A DNA stretch of 64,000 bases from an uncultured Mucispirillum sp. (lineage in GTDB: Bacteria > Chrysiogenota > Deferribacteres > Deferribacterales > Mucispirillaceae): contig CALURO010000001.1 of assembly GCA_944323205.1 (NCBI GenBank), positions 186,001-250,000 of the forward strand. Direction: 5' to 3'. The notes below the pieces were generated by a model. That model made no database searches. It was not told where the DNA came from and was given only the letters and a program-made list of their open reading frames with translations. A program made the position numbers and the translations under genes. Positions 53,319-61,776 of this stretch are shown here, in pieces (position 1 is the first letter of the stretch; each line of letters starts with the position of its first letter).

Positions 53319-56300
53319 TTACCTGCTTAACATTCTTTCTTTATTTATATAATTAGCTTTTTCTTCTGATAAAGAATTACTGTTTACTGATTCAAGTTTT
53401 TTTACTTTATCTAATCTTAAAGCAGGTTGCAATGATTGTTTAATATTCTTTAAAGCATCGTCTTTTGAAAGCCCATATTTAGAAAAAATATCATTAAAAT
53501 CACCTGCAACTGCTTTACCATTTATTTTTGGAACTGTTACAGTAACATTTTTATATTTCTCAGCAACTGCATTAGCAGCATTTAAACCTATATTACCTAC
53601 TTTATTTTCCAGGTCATTATCTGCTGCAATAACTATATTTACGGATGGATATTTATCTGTTATAGCCTTTACTGTATGCTCAATGTTGCTTGCACTCATT
53701 GCAGCAATAACTTTTATTCCTGGTTCTTTTATTGCTCCATTTATGCTGGCAGCAGTAGCATATCCCTCTGCAATAATAATTGATGTAGCAGATTTTAAAT
53801 CAGCAGCATTACCATCTACAATATGAAAAGCACCAACTTTATTAGTATTTTTGGCAAACCTTTTCTCACCATCTTCTGTAATATATTGTGCAGATTTTAA
53901 TCTACCATCTACATTATAGAGAGGCACTGTTATAGTATTATCATTACCAGCATAGATATTATTTGTTGGCTCTATCATTTTATTTGATAGATATGTATGC
54001 TCATTTATAGCCTCTTTATTCATAAATTTAGCGTATAAAGCCTTTTCTGCTTTTTCTGTTAGTATTTTATCTTCTTGCTCTCTTTCTGCCTTTCTAGCTT
54101 GATATAATGCTTTCATTTCTGCTTTTTCTTCTGGTGTCATGCTATTGCTGTGTTCTTTGGAACTCCATTTAATTTCTTCACCTGTTCTGTTATTCATAAA
54201 GTAGCCATTCGCTACACCATCAGCATGAAGCACATAAAATCCAGATTGTTCTTTACCCTTATCACCATCAACGGCGATTCTATGTTTCTGACCATCAGCA
54301 ATAACATTATTTTCTAATACGCCAGCAGACTTAATGCGATTTAAAAATTCTTCTTCAATATTTAATGGAATATCAGATTTAACTTTATTTTCTACATTCT
54401 TGATATCCCATTTAAAGAATTTATCTTTTTCTGATTCCTGGCAATACCAGAATTTACCATCTTTATCCCATTTCGCACCAAGAGCTTTTGCCTGGTCTTT
54501 TTCTTCGTAAGGAACTGCTATTATATATTTTTCATCTTCCATAATTGCCTGCTCATTTTCCTTAGAATTTCTTTGTTGTAAATACTCTAAGTATCTTTGT
54601 TCTTCTTTTTTAAAGCTCTGCATCTCATCCTTAGGTATTAATACAGCAGAACCTATTGTTGCTCTATATTCTATTCCATCAGAAACTTTGTCTTTGCCAC
54701 CAAACTCTAAATCACCTATGTCAACTCTTATAGTTTCTGAATGGTGAGATTTATAATTTATTGCAAATTTAGTTTTATAATAGTAAGCTTCGTCAAGTTT
54801 TTCCCCATTTCTCATTCTTTCTTGAATTTTATTATGCTCAGTATCTGACTTTACCAATTTATCTAAAAATTTATAAGCTTCTTCACCTTGTATAATAGTA
54901 TCATCTTTAATTCCAAAATCAAATTCAGACCATGAGAAATTAACAGCTAAATCTTTGAAAAAGCCTTTATCTGTGTAATTTTCTTTTTTATTTTGCTGTA
55001 ACTGCTCTTTTCTAGCAATTAAATCTTTTTCATCTACTTTTTCCCATTTATCAAATAAAGATAAATCAATATCCGCAGGCACAAACCAGCACATATTATT
55101 TCTATCCCATTTTGCACCAAGTGATTTTGCTTCATCTTTTTCAACTTTTGGGACATTAATATAGGTAATAGATTTTATTCTATCCTTATCAAGTAACTTA
55201 TTAATACCTAAATCTTTTGCAATCTCTTCTGAATAAATATACTGTAAATCTTTATGTATATAATATTTTTCTCCATTATGCCCTAAATTATATGGAGCAA
55301 GTTTTTTGGCTTCTTCATTAGTTATATTTATATATAATCTATTTTCTTCAGATTGTGTGTTAAATTCCCACAACCAAGGGGCATATTTATATCTATCTTC
55401 TGATTTACAGGAAGCAAGATATATGTTTTCATCATAATCTATCCCTATCTCTTCCGCCATTTTGTATGTATAGGCAGTATTTCCCTGAATAGCTTCTTTT
55501 CCCACATTTAAATAATATGTATCTAAAGATATATCTGCCTGCTTGATATTTTTTATTCCTTTTTGTATATCCAAGTATGGAAACTCCTTTGATATTTCCA
55601 CAAATTCTTTTTTCCATTTTTTAAAATCATCTGTATCTACATAATATGCCTGATGAGCTTTATCATAAAAAATATTATAATCATTAATGCTACTATCACG
55701 CATTTCATATAAATAGTCAGATAATTCATTAATAAATTCTGGATTATCAAGATATATTCTATTTGAATATATTTTATCATACTCTTTTATTGTATTTTTG
55801 ATTTTTTCATCTAACATATCTTTATCTATTTTATTTTCTGGTGTTTCTTTTTCCATAGTCTGCTCATTACTGTTTATTTTTTCAAGTTCTAACTCATTTC
55901 CTAAAATCAGTTTAGCAGCTCTATCAGCTTCTTTTACTGCATTAAATAAAAATGAGGGTTCATCTCTTATTGCTTTTGCCCACGATTTTAAATAAGCAAT
56001 ATTATTCTTATCAGGTTCATGACCTAATCCGCATTGTGTGCCTACAAGAAAAGAAGTAATTTCTGCAACAAGTTCTTCTTTTGCATAGCTTTCTGTGCCA
56101 TATGTGCCAGACATATTACGATTATTCCTGCTTGAATGACCTGTCCAGTGTCCTAGCTCATGTAAAGCAGTTCTATAATATTCTTCACTGCTTACAAACT
56201 GCTCTTTTAAAGGAAGAGTAATTGTATCTGTTACAGGGCTGTAATAGGCTCTGTCTTGTGCTTTATGCTTAATTTTAGCTCCAGAATTATTTAAAATTTC

Positions 56301-56753
56301 TTCAGCTTTTTCAATAGGATTAAAATCTATTTTTTTAGGCTCATAAGCTGGCAGTCCTTCGCACTGCTCCGCATTAAAGACAATACTCCATACAGCTCTT
56401 GGTTTTTCTAATTTTTCTGTAACTACAATTTCTTCACCTGTTTCTTTATCTATCTCTTTTCTAGTTTCAGTGGTCTGTAAATACATGATAGGTGTTCCTT
56501 TTTCACCAGCTCTAACTTTTGCATTCTGCTCCGCAGCCTGTAAAAAAGTAAGCCATCTAGCATCTTCATAACCTCTATCTGTTGCAATATCTATTAAGTT
56601 CAGCATATTCATTCCGTTATATTCTTTACCAGTTTTTATATTAAATGGTAAAAATCCGTTACTGCTCCACGACTTTTGCCATGGAGCTTCATTTTTTTCA
56701 ATAAGGTCAGCAAATTTATTTGCAAGCTCTTGATACCTGTTTGTATTACTCAT
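53319..56753 (-). CDS. traC: ArdC-like antirestriction domain fused to TOPRIM primase (TraC-like)
   Basis: 1144 aa from the ATG at 56753, chosen for GAGGTGG just before it. Domains: ArdC-like ssDNA-binding N-terminus (1-110), metallopeptidase part with HELGHWTGHS (about 190), two DUF5710-type modules (EKDEAKSLGAKWDRNNMCWFV, EKDQAKALGAKWDKDGKFWYC), and a C-terminal TOPRIM primase/TraC domain (IIIAEGYATAASI, NIVIAADNDLE, GDFNDIFSK). RP4 TraC primase is sent into recipients to prime the incoming strand; the ArdC part could protect it from restriction (inference). Same place as traC in RP4. Confidence 0.88.
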   Translation of the reverse strand: MSNTNRYQELANKFADLIEKNEAPWQKSWSSNGFLPFNIKTGKEYNGMNMLNLIDIATDRGYEDARWLTFLQAAEQNAKVRAGEKGTPIMYLQTTETRKEIDKETGEEIVVTEKLEKPRAVWSIVFNAEQCEGLPAYEPKKIDFNPIEKAEEILNNSGAKIKHKAQDRAYYSPVTDTITLPLKEQFVSSEEYYRTALHELGHWTGHSSRNNRNMSGTYGTESYAKEELVAEITSFLVGTQCGLGHEPDKNNIAYLKSWAKAIRDEPSFLFNAVKEADRAAKLILGNELELEKINSNEQTMEKETPENKIDKDMLDEKIKNTIKEYDKIYSNRIYLDNPEFINELSDYLYEMRDSSINDYNIFYDKAHQAYYVDTDDFKKWKKEFVEISKEFPYLDIQKGIKNIKQADISLDTYYLNVGKEAIQGNTAYTYKMAEEIGIDYDENIYLASCKSEDRYKYAPWLWEFNTQSEENRLYINITNEEAKKLAPYNLGHNGEKYYIHKDLQYIYSEEIAKDLGINKLLDKDRIKSITYINVPKVEKDEAKSLGAKWDRNNMCWFVPADIDLSLFDKWEKVDEKDLIARKEQLQQNKKENYTDKGFFKDLAVNFSWSEFDFGIKDDTIIQGEEAYKFLDKLVKSDTEHNKIQERMRNGEKLDEAYYYKTKFAINYKSHHSETIRVDIGDLEFGGKDKVSDGIEYRATIGSAVLIPKDEMQSFKKEEQRYLEYLQQRNSKENEQAIMEDEKYIIAVPYEEKDQAKALGAKWDKDGKFWYCQESEKDKFFKWDIKNVENKVKSDIPLNIEEEFLNRIKSAGVLENNVIADGQKHRIAVDGDKGKEQSGFYVLHADGVANGYFMNNRTGEEIKWSSKEHSNSMTPEEKAEMKALYQARKAEREQEDKILTEKAEKALYAKFMNKEAINEHTYLSNKMIEPTNNIYAGNDNTITVPLYNVDGRLKSAQYITEDGEKRFAKNTNKVGAFHIVDGNAADLKSATSIIIAEGYATAASINGAIKEPGIKVIAAMSASNIEHTVKAITDKYPSVNIVIAADNDLENKVGNIGLNAANAVAEKYKNVTVTVPKINGKAVAGDFNDIFSKYGLSKDDALKNIKQSLQPALRLDKVKKLESVNSNSLSEEKANYINKERMLSR

Positions 56754-56907
56754 CTTCCACCTCGTCAAATCTTGCATTTAATGCGTCTTCTTCTGATATT
56801 GCTGTTTCTACTTGTAAGCCTAAAATATCAGCTTCATCAGGGGTTAATTCAACCACTGCTCCCGGGATGTCTAAATCCATTAGTTTTTGTTCCAAAATTT
56901 CATTCAT
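56746..56907 (-). CDS. Small acidic protein in the traD position
   Basis: 53 aa, very acidic (MNEILEQKLMDLDIPGAVVE start, DALNARFDEVEDE end). Clear ribosome site GAGGTG five bases before the ATG at 56907; its stop overlaps the start of the primase gene, so both are coupled. It takes the place of RP4 traD between traE and traC but is too short for certain homology. Could be a small DNA-mimic or chaperone; unknown. Confidence 0.7.
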   Translation of the reverse strand: MNEILEQKLMDLDIPGAVVELTPDEADILGLQVETAISEEDALNARFDEVEDE

Positions 56908-56933
56908 AATTTCACCTCATTTATTTTTTTAAA

Positions 56934-56950
56934 ATTTTAGCTGCTAAAAT
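56934..56950. promoter_or_regulatory. KorB operator-like palindrome 4
   Basis: ATTTTAGCTGCTAAAAT; TTTAGC/GCTAAA arms perfect, T at the centre. Between the topoisomerase stop and the small acidic gene, 27 bp before the latter. Confidence 0.65.
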
Positions 56951-56951
56951 T

Positions 56952-59276
56952 TTAATCTTTTTTTACTAATTCTTTGTTATAGATTGGTTCACCGTTATTA
57001 TCTTGGTAGGTTGTTTTGCATTTCGGATAAGCAGAACAGCCCCAAAACCAGCCATTTTTTCCATTTCTTCTAAAAAGTTTGGAGTTGCACTCTAAACAGC
57101 GATACTGTTCTGACGGAACAGCTTTTTCTCTGATAGTTAAATCTGGTTTACCTTTATCATCATTAAATGTTTTGCTGCATTCTGGATTTTTACATTTCCA
57201 GTAAGCACCATTTTTGCCTCTGAATTTTAAAAGTTCGCCTTTTTCACATGCAGGGCAGGCAACAGTTAAATATATATCAACTGCACCATTATTATCTTGA
57301 AATGTAGTTTTACATTCTGGATAGTTAGAACAACCCCAAAAAAAATTATCTTTTCCTTTTTTTCTTATAAGATAGCCTGTATCACAGTTAGGGCATTTTT
57401 GAGCATTGCTTTTAAAGACTGTTTCACTTGATTTTATTTTATCTATTTCTTGACTTGAAAACTCTGTTACAGAGTTAATAAAATCATCAAGTTTTGACAT
57501 ATCAGTATTAAGCTCCTTTATATCTTCATGCCATAAGGCAGTCATATCAGGATAAGTTATATCATCTGATAAAAGTGATATTAGTTCTTTACCTAAATCA
57601 GTAGATACTATATTTTTCTTGTCATCTTTAATGTAACCCCTGTCATATAATGTTTTAATAATTGCTGACCTAGTTGCAGGTGTTCCAATACCACCGTTTT
57701 CACCTGCTTTATCTTTATCTTTTTCTTTTAAAAGTTGTTTTGTTTTTTCATTTTTACAGTATATCGCTACTCTTTTTAAATCCTGTAAAAAGCTATCTGT
57801 TGTATATAATTTTTTAGGCTTTGTTTCTTCTTTTAAAGAAATAAAGTCTATTTTTTCTAGCTGTTTTCCTTCATATATTTGGCTGTAATCCAAACCACCT
57901 GTTATTGTTTCATCATCTTCTTTTTCTGATATTATTCCTTTCCAGCCAGCATCCAGTAACTGTCTATGATTATTGATTAAAGTATCACTACCAACATTTA
58001 TTGTAATAGTATGTTTTAAATATTTAGCTGGCGGCAAAAACTGCATTACAAAACGATTAGCTATTAACAAAAATACTTTTTTCTCATCATCTGAAAATGC
58101 AGAAAAATCCAGTTTTGTCTCTGTTGGGATAATTGCAGTATGAGCTGTTGTTTTTGACGAGTTAAAAGCTTTTGATTTTATATCTATATTTGCATTGTTT
58201 ATTATATTCTGGAGTTTATCATCTTCTATATTTTGCAGGCAGGCAATAATAGCTGGTGATTGCTCATAAGTTTCATCAAGCAGGTAATTACAGTCTGAAC
58301 GGTTGTATGTTATTGCTTTATGTTTTTCCCTTAAAGATTGAGTAACAGACATTACTTTATCTGCTTTCATATTATAAAGTTTAGAACAGTCTACCTGTAA
58401 ATCTAAAAGGTTATAAGGAAGCGGAACATTTTCTGTTTCCTCCTTTTTTTCATATTTAGATATAACAGTATTAACCTTATTTTCATTTAATCTTTTTACT
58501 ATTTCATTAGCTGTAATTTCTGATGTAATCTTTTTAGTATCATCAATCTCATTATCTTTTGCTTGATATGTAAAATCAAGGCTACTACTAGCAATTGCAT
58601 TGCTGCCTTTTATTGTATAATAATATGATTTTACATGATTTTTTATTTCCTGCTCTCTTCTAACAATTAAGGCAAGCATAGGTGTCTGAACTCTGCCAAC
58701 AGATATAACATTACTATTACCTGCTTGTCTGTTTTTTACACTATATGCTCTTGTTAAGTTGTAACCAAATGTTTTATCTGCTAATGCTCTGGCAAGAGCC
58801 ATATATGATAAGTTTAAGTAATTATTATTATCTTTTAAGTTAGATAATTCTTTTTTAATCGTTTCTGTATTGAAATCATTTACAAGCAGTCTTTTAATAG
58901 TTTTTTTAGAATTGCCTTTTAAATCTATAATGCCTTCATTATAAAGAATGCTGTCTACTATTAATTGCCCCTCTTCGTCTGGATCGCCTGCATTTATAAT
59001 AACATCTGCTATATCTATTAATGTTTTAACTACATTATACTGTTTTTTAGTGTTTTCTTTGATTTCAAAACTCCAGCCGTTATGCTTTAAAGGCAGATTA
59101 TCAAAACTCCACTGACTTTTTTCATCTGGAATCATTACTTCTAAAAGATGACCAATACACCAAGAAATATAATATTCCTTATTTTCATAATAACCGTCTT
59201 TCCTCTCAAAATCTGTGCCTATTGCATCTTTGATTGCTTCTGCTAAAGCTGGCTTTTCTGCAATGATTAGTTTCAT
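56952..59276 (-). CDS. topB: DNA topoisomerase III (TraE-like)
   Basis: 774 aa. TOPRIM at the N-terminus (MKLIIAEKPALAEAI, NAGDPDEEGQLIVD), core with SVGRVQTPMLALI and the active-site Tyr in ITYNRSDCNYL, GIGTPATRSAII, and three C-terminal zinc fingers (CPNCDTGYL...WGCSNYPEC; CPACEKGEL...WKCKNPEC; CLECNSKLF...WGCSAYPKC). Type IA enzyme, relaxes or decatenates single-strand-linked DNA. RP4 TraE is the matching plasmid protein at this position. Its upstream region has both a KorB-like operator and the GTTCAGT motif. Confidence 0.95.
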   Translation of the reverse strand: MKLIIAEKPALAEAIKDAIGTDFERKDGYYENKEYYISWCIGHLLEVMIPDEKSQWSFDNLPLKHNGWSFEIKENTKKQYNVVKTLIDIADVIINAGDPDEEGQLIVDSILYNEGIIDLKGNSKKTIKRLLVNDFNTETIKKELSNLKDNNNYLNLSYMALARALADKTFGYNLTRAYSVKNRQAGNSNVISVGRVQTPMLALIVRREQEIKNHVKSYYYTIKGSNAIASSSLDFTYQAKDNEIDDTKKITSEITANEIVKRLNENKVNTVISKYEKKEETENVPLPYNLLDLQVDCSKLYNMKADKVMSVTQSLREKHKAITYNRSDCNYLLDETYEQSPAIIACLQNIEDDKLQNIINNANIDIKSKAFNSSKTTAHTAIIPTETKLDFSAFSDDEKKVFLLIANRFVMQFLPPAKYLKHTITINVGSDTLINNHRQLLDAGWKGIISEKEDDETITGGLDYSQIYEGKQLEKIDFISLKEETKPKKLYTTDSFLQDLKRVAIYCKNEKTKQLLKEKDKDKAGENGGIGTPATRSAIIKTLYDRGYIKDDKKNIVSTDLGKELISLLSDDITYPDMTALWHEDIKELNTDMSKLDDFINSVTEFSSQEIDKIKSSETVFKSNAQKCPNCDTGYLIRKKGKDNFFWGCSNYPECKTTFQDNNGAVDIYLTVACPACEKGELLKFRGKNGAYWKCKNPECSKTFNDDKGKPDLTIREKAVPSEQYRCLECNSKLFRRNGKNGWFWGCSAYPKCKTTYQDNNGEPIYNKELVKKD

Positions 59277-59291
59277 AATTCAACTCCAAAA

Positions 59292-59308
59292 ATTTTAGCT
59301 GCTAAAAT
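59292..59308. promoter_or_regulatory. KorB operator-like palindrome 5
   Basis: ATTTTAGCTGCTAAAAT, 16 bp before the topoisomerase III start and downstream of its GTTCAGT-type promoter motif. Confidence 0.65.
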
Positions 59309-59340
59309 TTTACAGATAAAATATTTAACCGCTTTAATAG

Positions 59341-59362
59341 TTAATACGAATGCAGACTGAAC
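59341..59362 (-). promoter_or_regulatory. Shared element promoter motif, copy 4 (topB)
   Basis: Minus strand GTTCAGT, 8 bp, GTATTAA, 65 bp before the topoisomerase III ATG; separates traF from topB into a new transcription start. Confidence 0.55.
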
Positions 59363-59378
59363 TATGTAATTGATAGAT

Positions 59379-59909
59379 TTATTTAGATATGATTAGTGGC
59401 ACTACTTCTTTTTTTATCTGGTGTTTTTTGATTATTCCAAAATATCTGCTGTCATAAGAATATTTATTATAATCTGATAACATAAAGTATTCATCAGCTT
59501 TCAAAATAAATTCAACATCTTTATTGTATACTTTATTTTTTAACATAATTTCAGTATTTGGTATTAATTTATCATTAATGTATACCCCATTATCTTTAAT
59601 AATAATTTTATCATAAGGCAGACCTAATGCTTTTTTTAAATATTTTGGTGTTCTGCCACAAGATTTATCTATATTAACCCAGAATCCGTTTTCTTCTGCA
59701 AACTGCATTTTTTCATCATATTCAGGGCAGAAAGTATATAGTTTTCCCCTTTCTATATTTTCAAAATTCTTATTGAAATAAAATCCTAATGGATATGAAT
59801 TTGAATAATTTATTGTAAAAAAAGAGAAAACTATATTTAAAATAATTATCAATGCAAAAATAAGTAAAATATACTTAATCAGCCTTATCAGTATCTGATA
59901 TTTTTTCAT
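59379..59909 (-). CDS. traF: TraF-type conjugative pilin-processing protease (S26)
   Basis: 176 aa. Signal anchor (about 12-32), then NSYPLGFYF with the probable nucleophile Ser38 (RP4 TraF Ser37), LKKALGLPYDKI with the general-base Lys (92 or 93), and DYNKYSYDSRYFG near the end. In RP4 TraF cuts and circularises TrbC pilin. Overlaps the traG end by 35 bp. Confidence 0.92.
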   Translation of the reverse strand: MKKYQILIRLIKYILLIFALIIILNIVFSFFTINYSNSYPLGFYFNKNFENIERGKLYTFCPEYDEKMQFAEENGFWVNIDKSCGRTPKYLKKALGLPYDKIIIKDNGVYINDKLIPNTEIMLKNKVYNKDVEFILKADEYFMLSDYNKYSYDSRYFGIIKKHQIKKEVVPLIISK

Positions 59910-61776
59910 TTTCTTGTTCCTGCACTTCTTCTTTTTTCAAATTTTTTGGTTTAAGCTTATCAAGCACTCCTATTTTATCAGATTCTTTTGGTGCTGGAAT
60001 ACTAGCACGATAAGAAAATACAGGGTCTTGAAAATATAAAGCTTGAACACCTTTAATTGCAGGATAACCAGCAACAAATATAAGCATATCACCTGCCCTT
60101 GTGATTTCACCTTTGGCATTTTTATCCGCACCTCTCAGTCGCATACACTCATCAGGAGTTAAAAGATTTCTTTTTGTGTGTTGATAGCTTTTTGAATAAT
60201 TTTTATTACTCAATAAACCACCACTTGATGATACTGATATTTGTTCATCTACAATAGTAGTTTCACCTGTCATTTTAGATAAATATTCTGCTGTTTCGTG
60301 TTTATTTGGTGCATAAGCATTCTGTATATGGCAGTTAGAAGTTATACTCTCATTTTTACCATATTTATCTTGTAGCTGTGCTAAATCCTGCACTATCAAA
60401 TATCCTTTAATACCATAACCTGCCATATATGCTAATGCTTTCTGCACTTCATCCATTTTCCCCAAAGATGGAAATTCATCTAACATTAAAAGCATTCTAT
60501 GTTTATAGCTACCAGCACCACGAATAGCATTATATTTTTTTGTATCTTTACCTTGTAGAAATCTACCTGCCTTTTCAAGAATAGAATAATCTTTAAAATT
60601 TTCACTTTGAAAAAATCTAAATTCCGATACATTCTTTCTTATAAGCATATTAACTAACAATCTAAATAGTGGGCTTATTCTTGTTTGGTCTGATGGTTGA
60701 ACCACAATATATAAAGATACTGGTGTATCGCTATTCATAATATCATATACAGAAAAATCAGAAGTATTTGTATTTGCAGCAACTATTGGGTCTCTGTATA
60801 GTGCCAGCTCTGATTTTGCTGTTGATACAATACTTCCTGCTTCATTTTCTGGTTTATCCTTCATGTCCTGCCCGACCTGTCTGGCTACTTGATTATCAGA
60901 TTTACTCATAGCTTCCCACAGGTTTTGTAGTGGCAATTCAGGGTCTGAAAGCATTCTATCAAGATATGAAAGGCTGACCTGCCCTTTTTCTTGTTTTTCT
61001 TTATCATTAATAAGATAAAGGATACAACCAGTTAAAAGAGAATAAGCAGTTTTTACCCAGTGGTCATCAAGCCCTTTACCCATAGGGTCTACAATTAAAA
61101 GTGCTATACTTTGAGCATCTGATACTTCATTATCTCCCTTTCTTATTTCAAGTAATGGATTCCACTTTACAGATTTTTCTACCGCTGGTTCAAATTTAAG
61201 AACTTTATTATTTAATTCATTATGTCTGTAACCTGCCGTCATAGCCCATAATTCACCTTTAATATCTGTTGCAACCAGCGATTGTTTCCAATTAACAAGA
61301 GATGGCACAATTAAGCCAACACCTTTACCTGAACGAGTAGGAGCATATGTTAATATATGCTCTGGTCCATTATGAATAAGAGTATGTTTTTTCTTAAAAA
61401 ATAAAAATTTTCTTGTTTCAAAAGCACCTACTATTACACCTTCATTAGATAATAAGCCCATCTGTTTTATATCATTAATATCTGCCCATCTAGCTGAACC
61501 ATGCAGTGTTTTATTAGCTTTTGATTTGCCATGATTTATAATTAACGCGGTTAATACTACACCAAAGCACAGCACTGGAAGCATGTAAAAAAATGATTTA
61601 TTTACTAACTCATAAGCTGCTGTGCCATGTGTTTTAAATAGCCAATCAATAGATTTCCAAAAATGATTGTATTCAATTATCCCTTTTAGCTGGTAGATAA
61701 TATATATTGTAACAGCTTGAAAATATAAAATAATTGAACCAAAAAATGCACATAATCCTGCAATCGTTTTCATCAA
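59875..61776 (-). CDS. traG: TraG/VirD4 type IV coupling protein
   Basis: 633 aa (RP4 TraG 635). Two N-terminal membrane helices, HGSARWADINDIKQMGLL, Walker A YAPTRSGKGVGLIVPSL, Walker B LLMLDEFPSLGKMDEVQKAL, and YLIVQDLAQLQ. Hexameric ATPase that hands the relaxase-DNA complex to the secretion channel. Start codon directly abuts the traI stop; GAGAGG ribosome site is inside the traI end. Confidence 0.96.
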   Translation of the reverse strand: MMKTIAGLCAFFGSIILYFQAVTIYIIYQLKGIIEYNHFWKSIDWLFKTHGTAAYELVNKSFFYMLPVLCFGVVLTALIINHGKSKANKTLHGSARWADINDIKQMGLLSNEGVIVGAFETRKFLFFKKKHTLIHNGPEHILTYAPTRSGKGVGLIVPSLVNWKQSLVATDIKGELWAMTAGYRHNELNNKVLKFEPAVEKSVKWNPLLEIRKGDNEVSDAQSIALLIVDPMGKGLDDHWVKTAYSLLTGCILYLINDKEKQEKGQVSLSYLDRMLSDPELPLQNLWEAMSKSDNQVARQVGQDMKDKPENEAGSIVSTAKSELALYRDPIVAANTNTSDFSVYDIMNSDTPVSLYIVVQPSDQTRISPLFRLLVNMLIRKNVSEFRFFQSENFKDYSILEKAGRFLQGKDTKKYNAIRGAGSYKHRMLLMLDEFPSLGKMDEVQKALAYMAGYGIKGYLIVQDLAQLQDKYGKNESITSNCHIQNAYAPNKHETAEYLSKMTGETTIVDEQISVSSSGGLLSNKNYSKSYQHTKRNLLTPDECMRLRGADKNAKGEITRAGDMLIFVAGYPAIKGVQALYFQDPVFSYRASIPAPKESDKIGVLDKLKPKNLKKEEVQEQENEKISDTDKAD

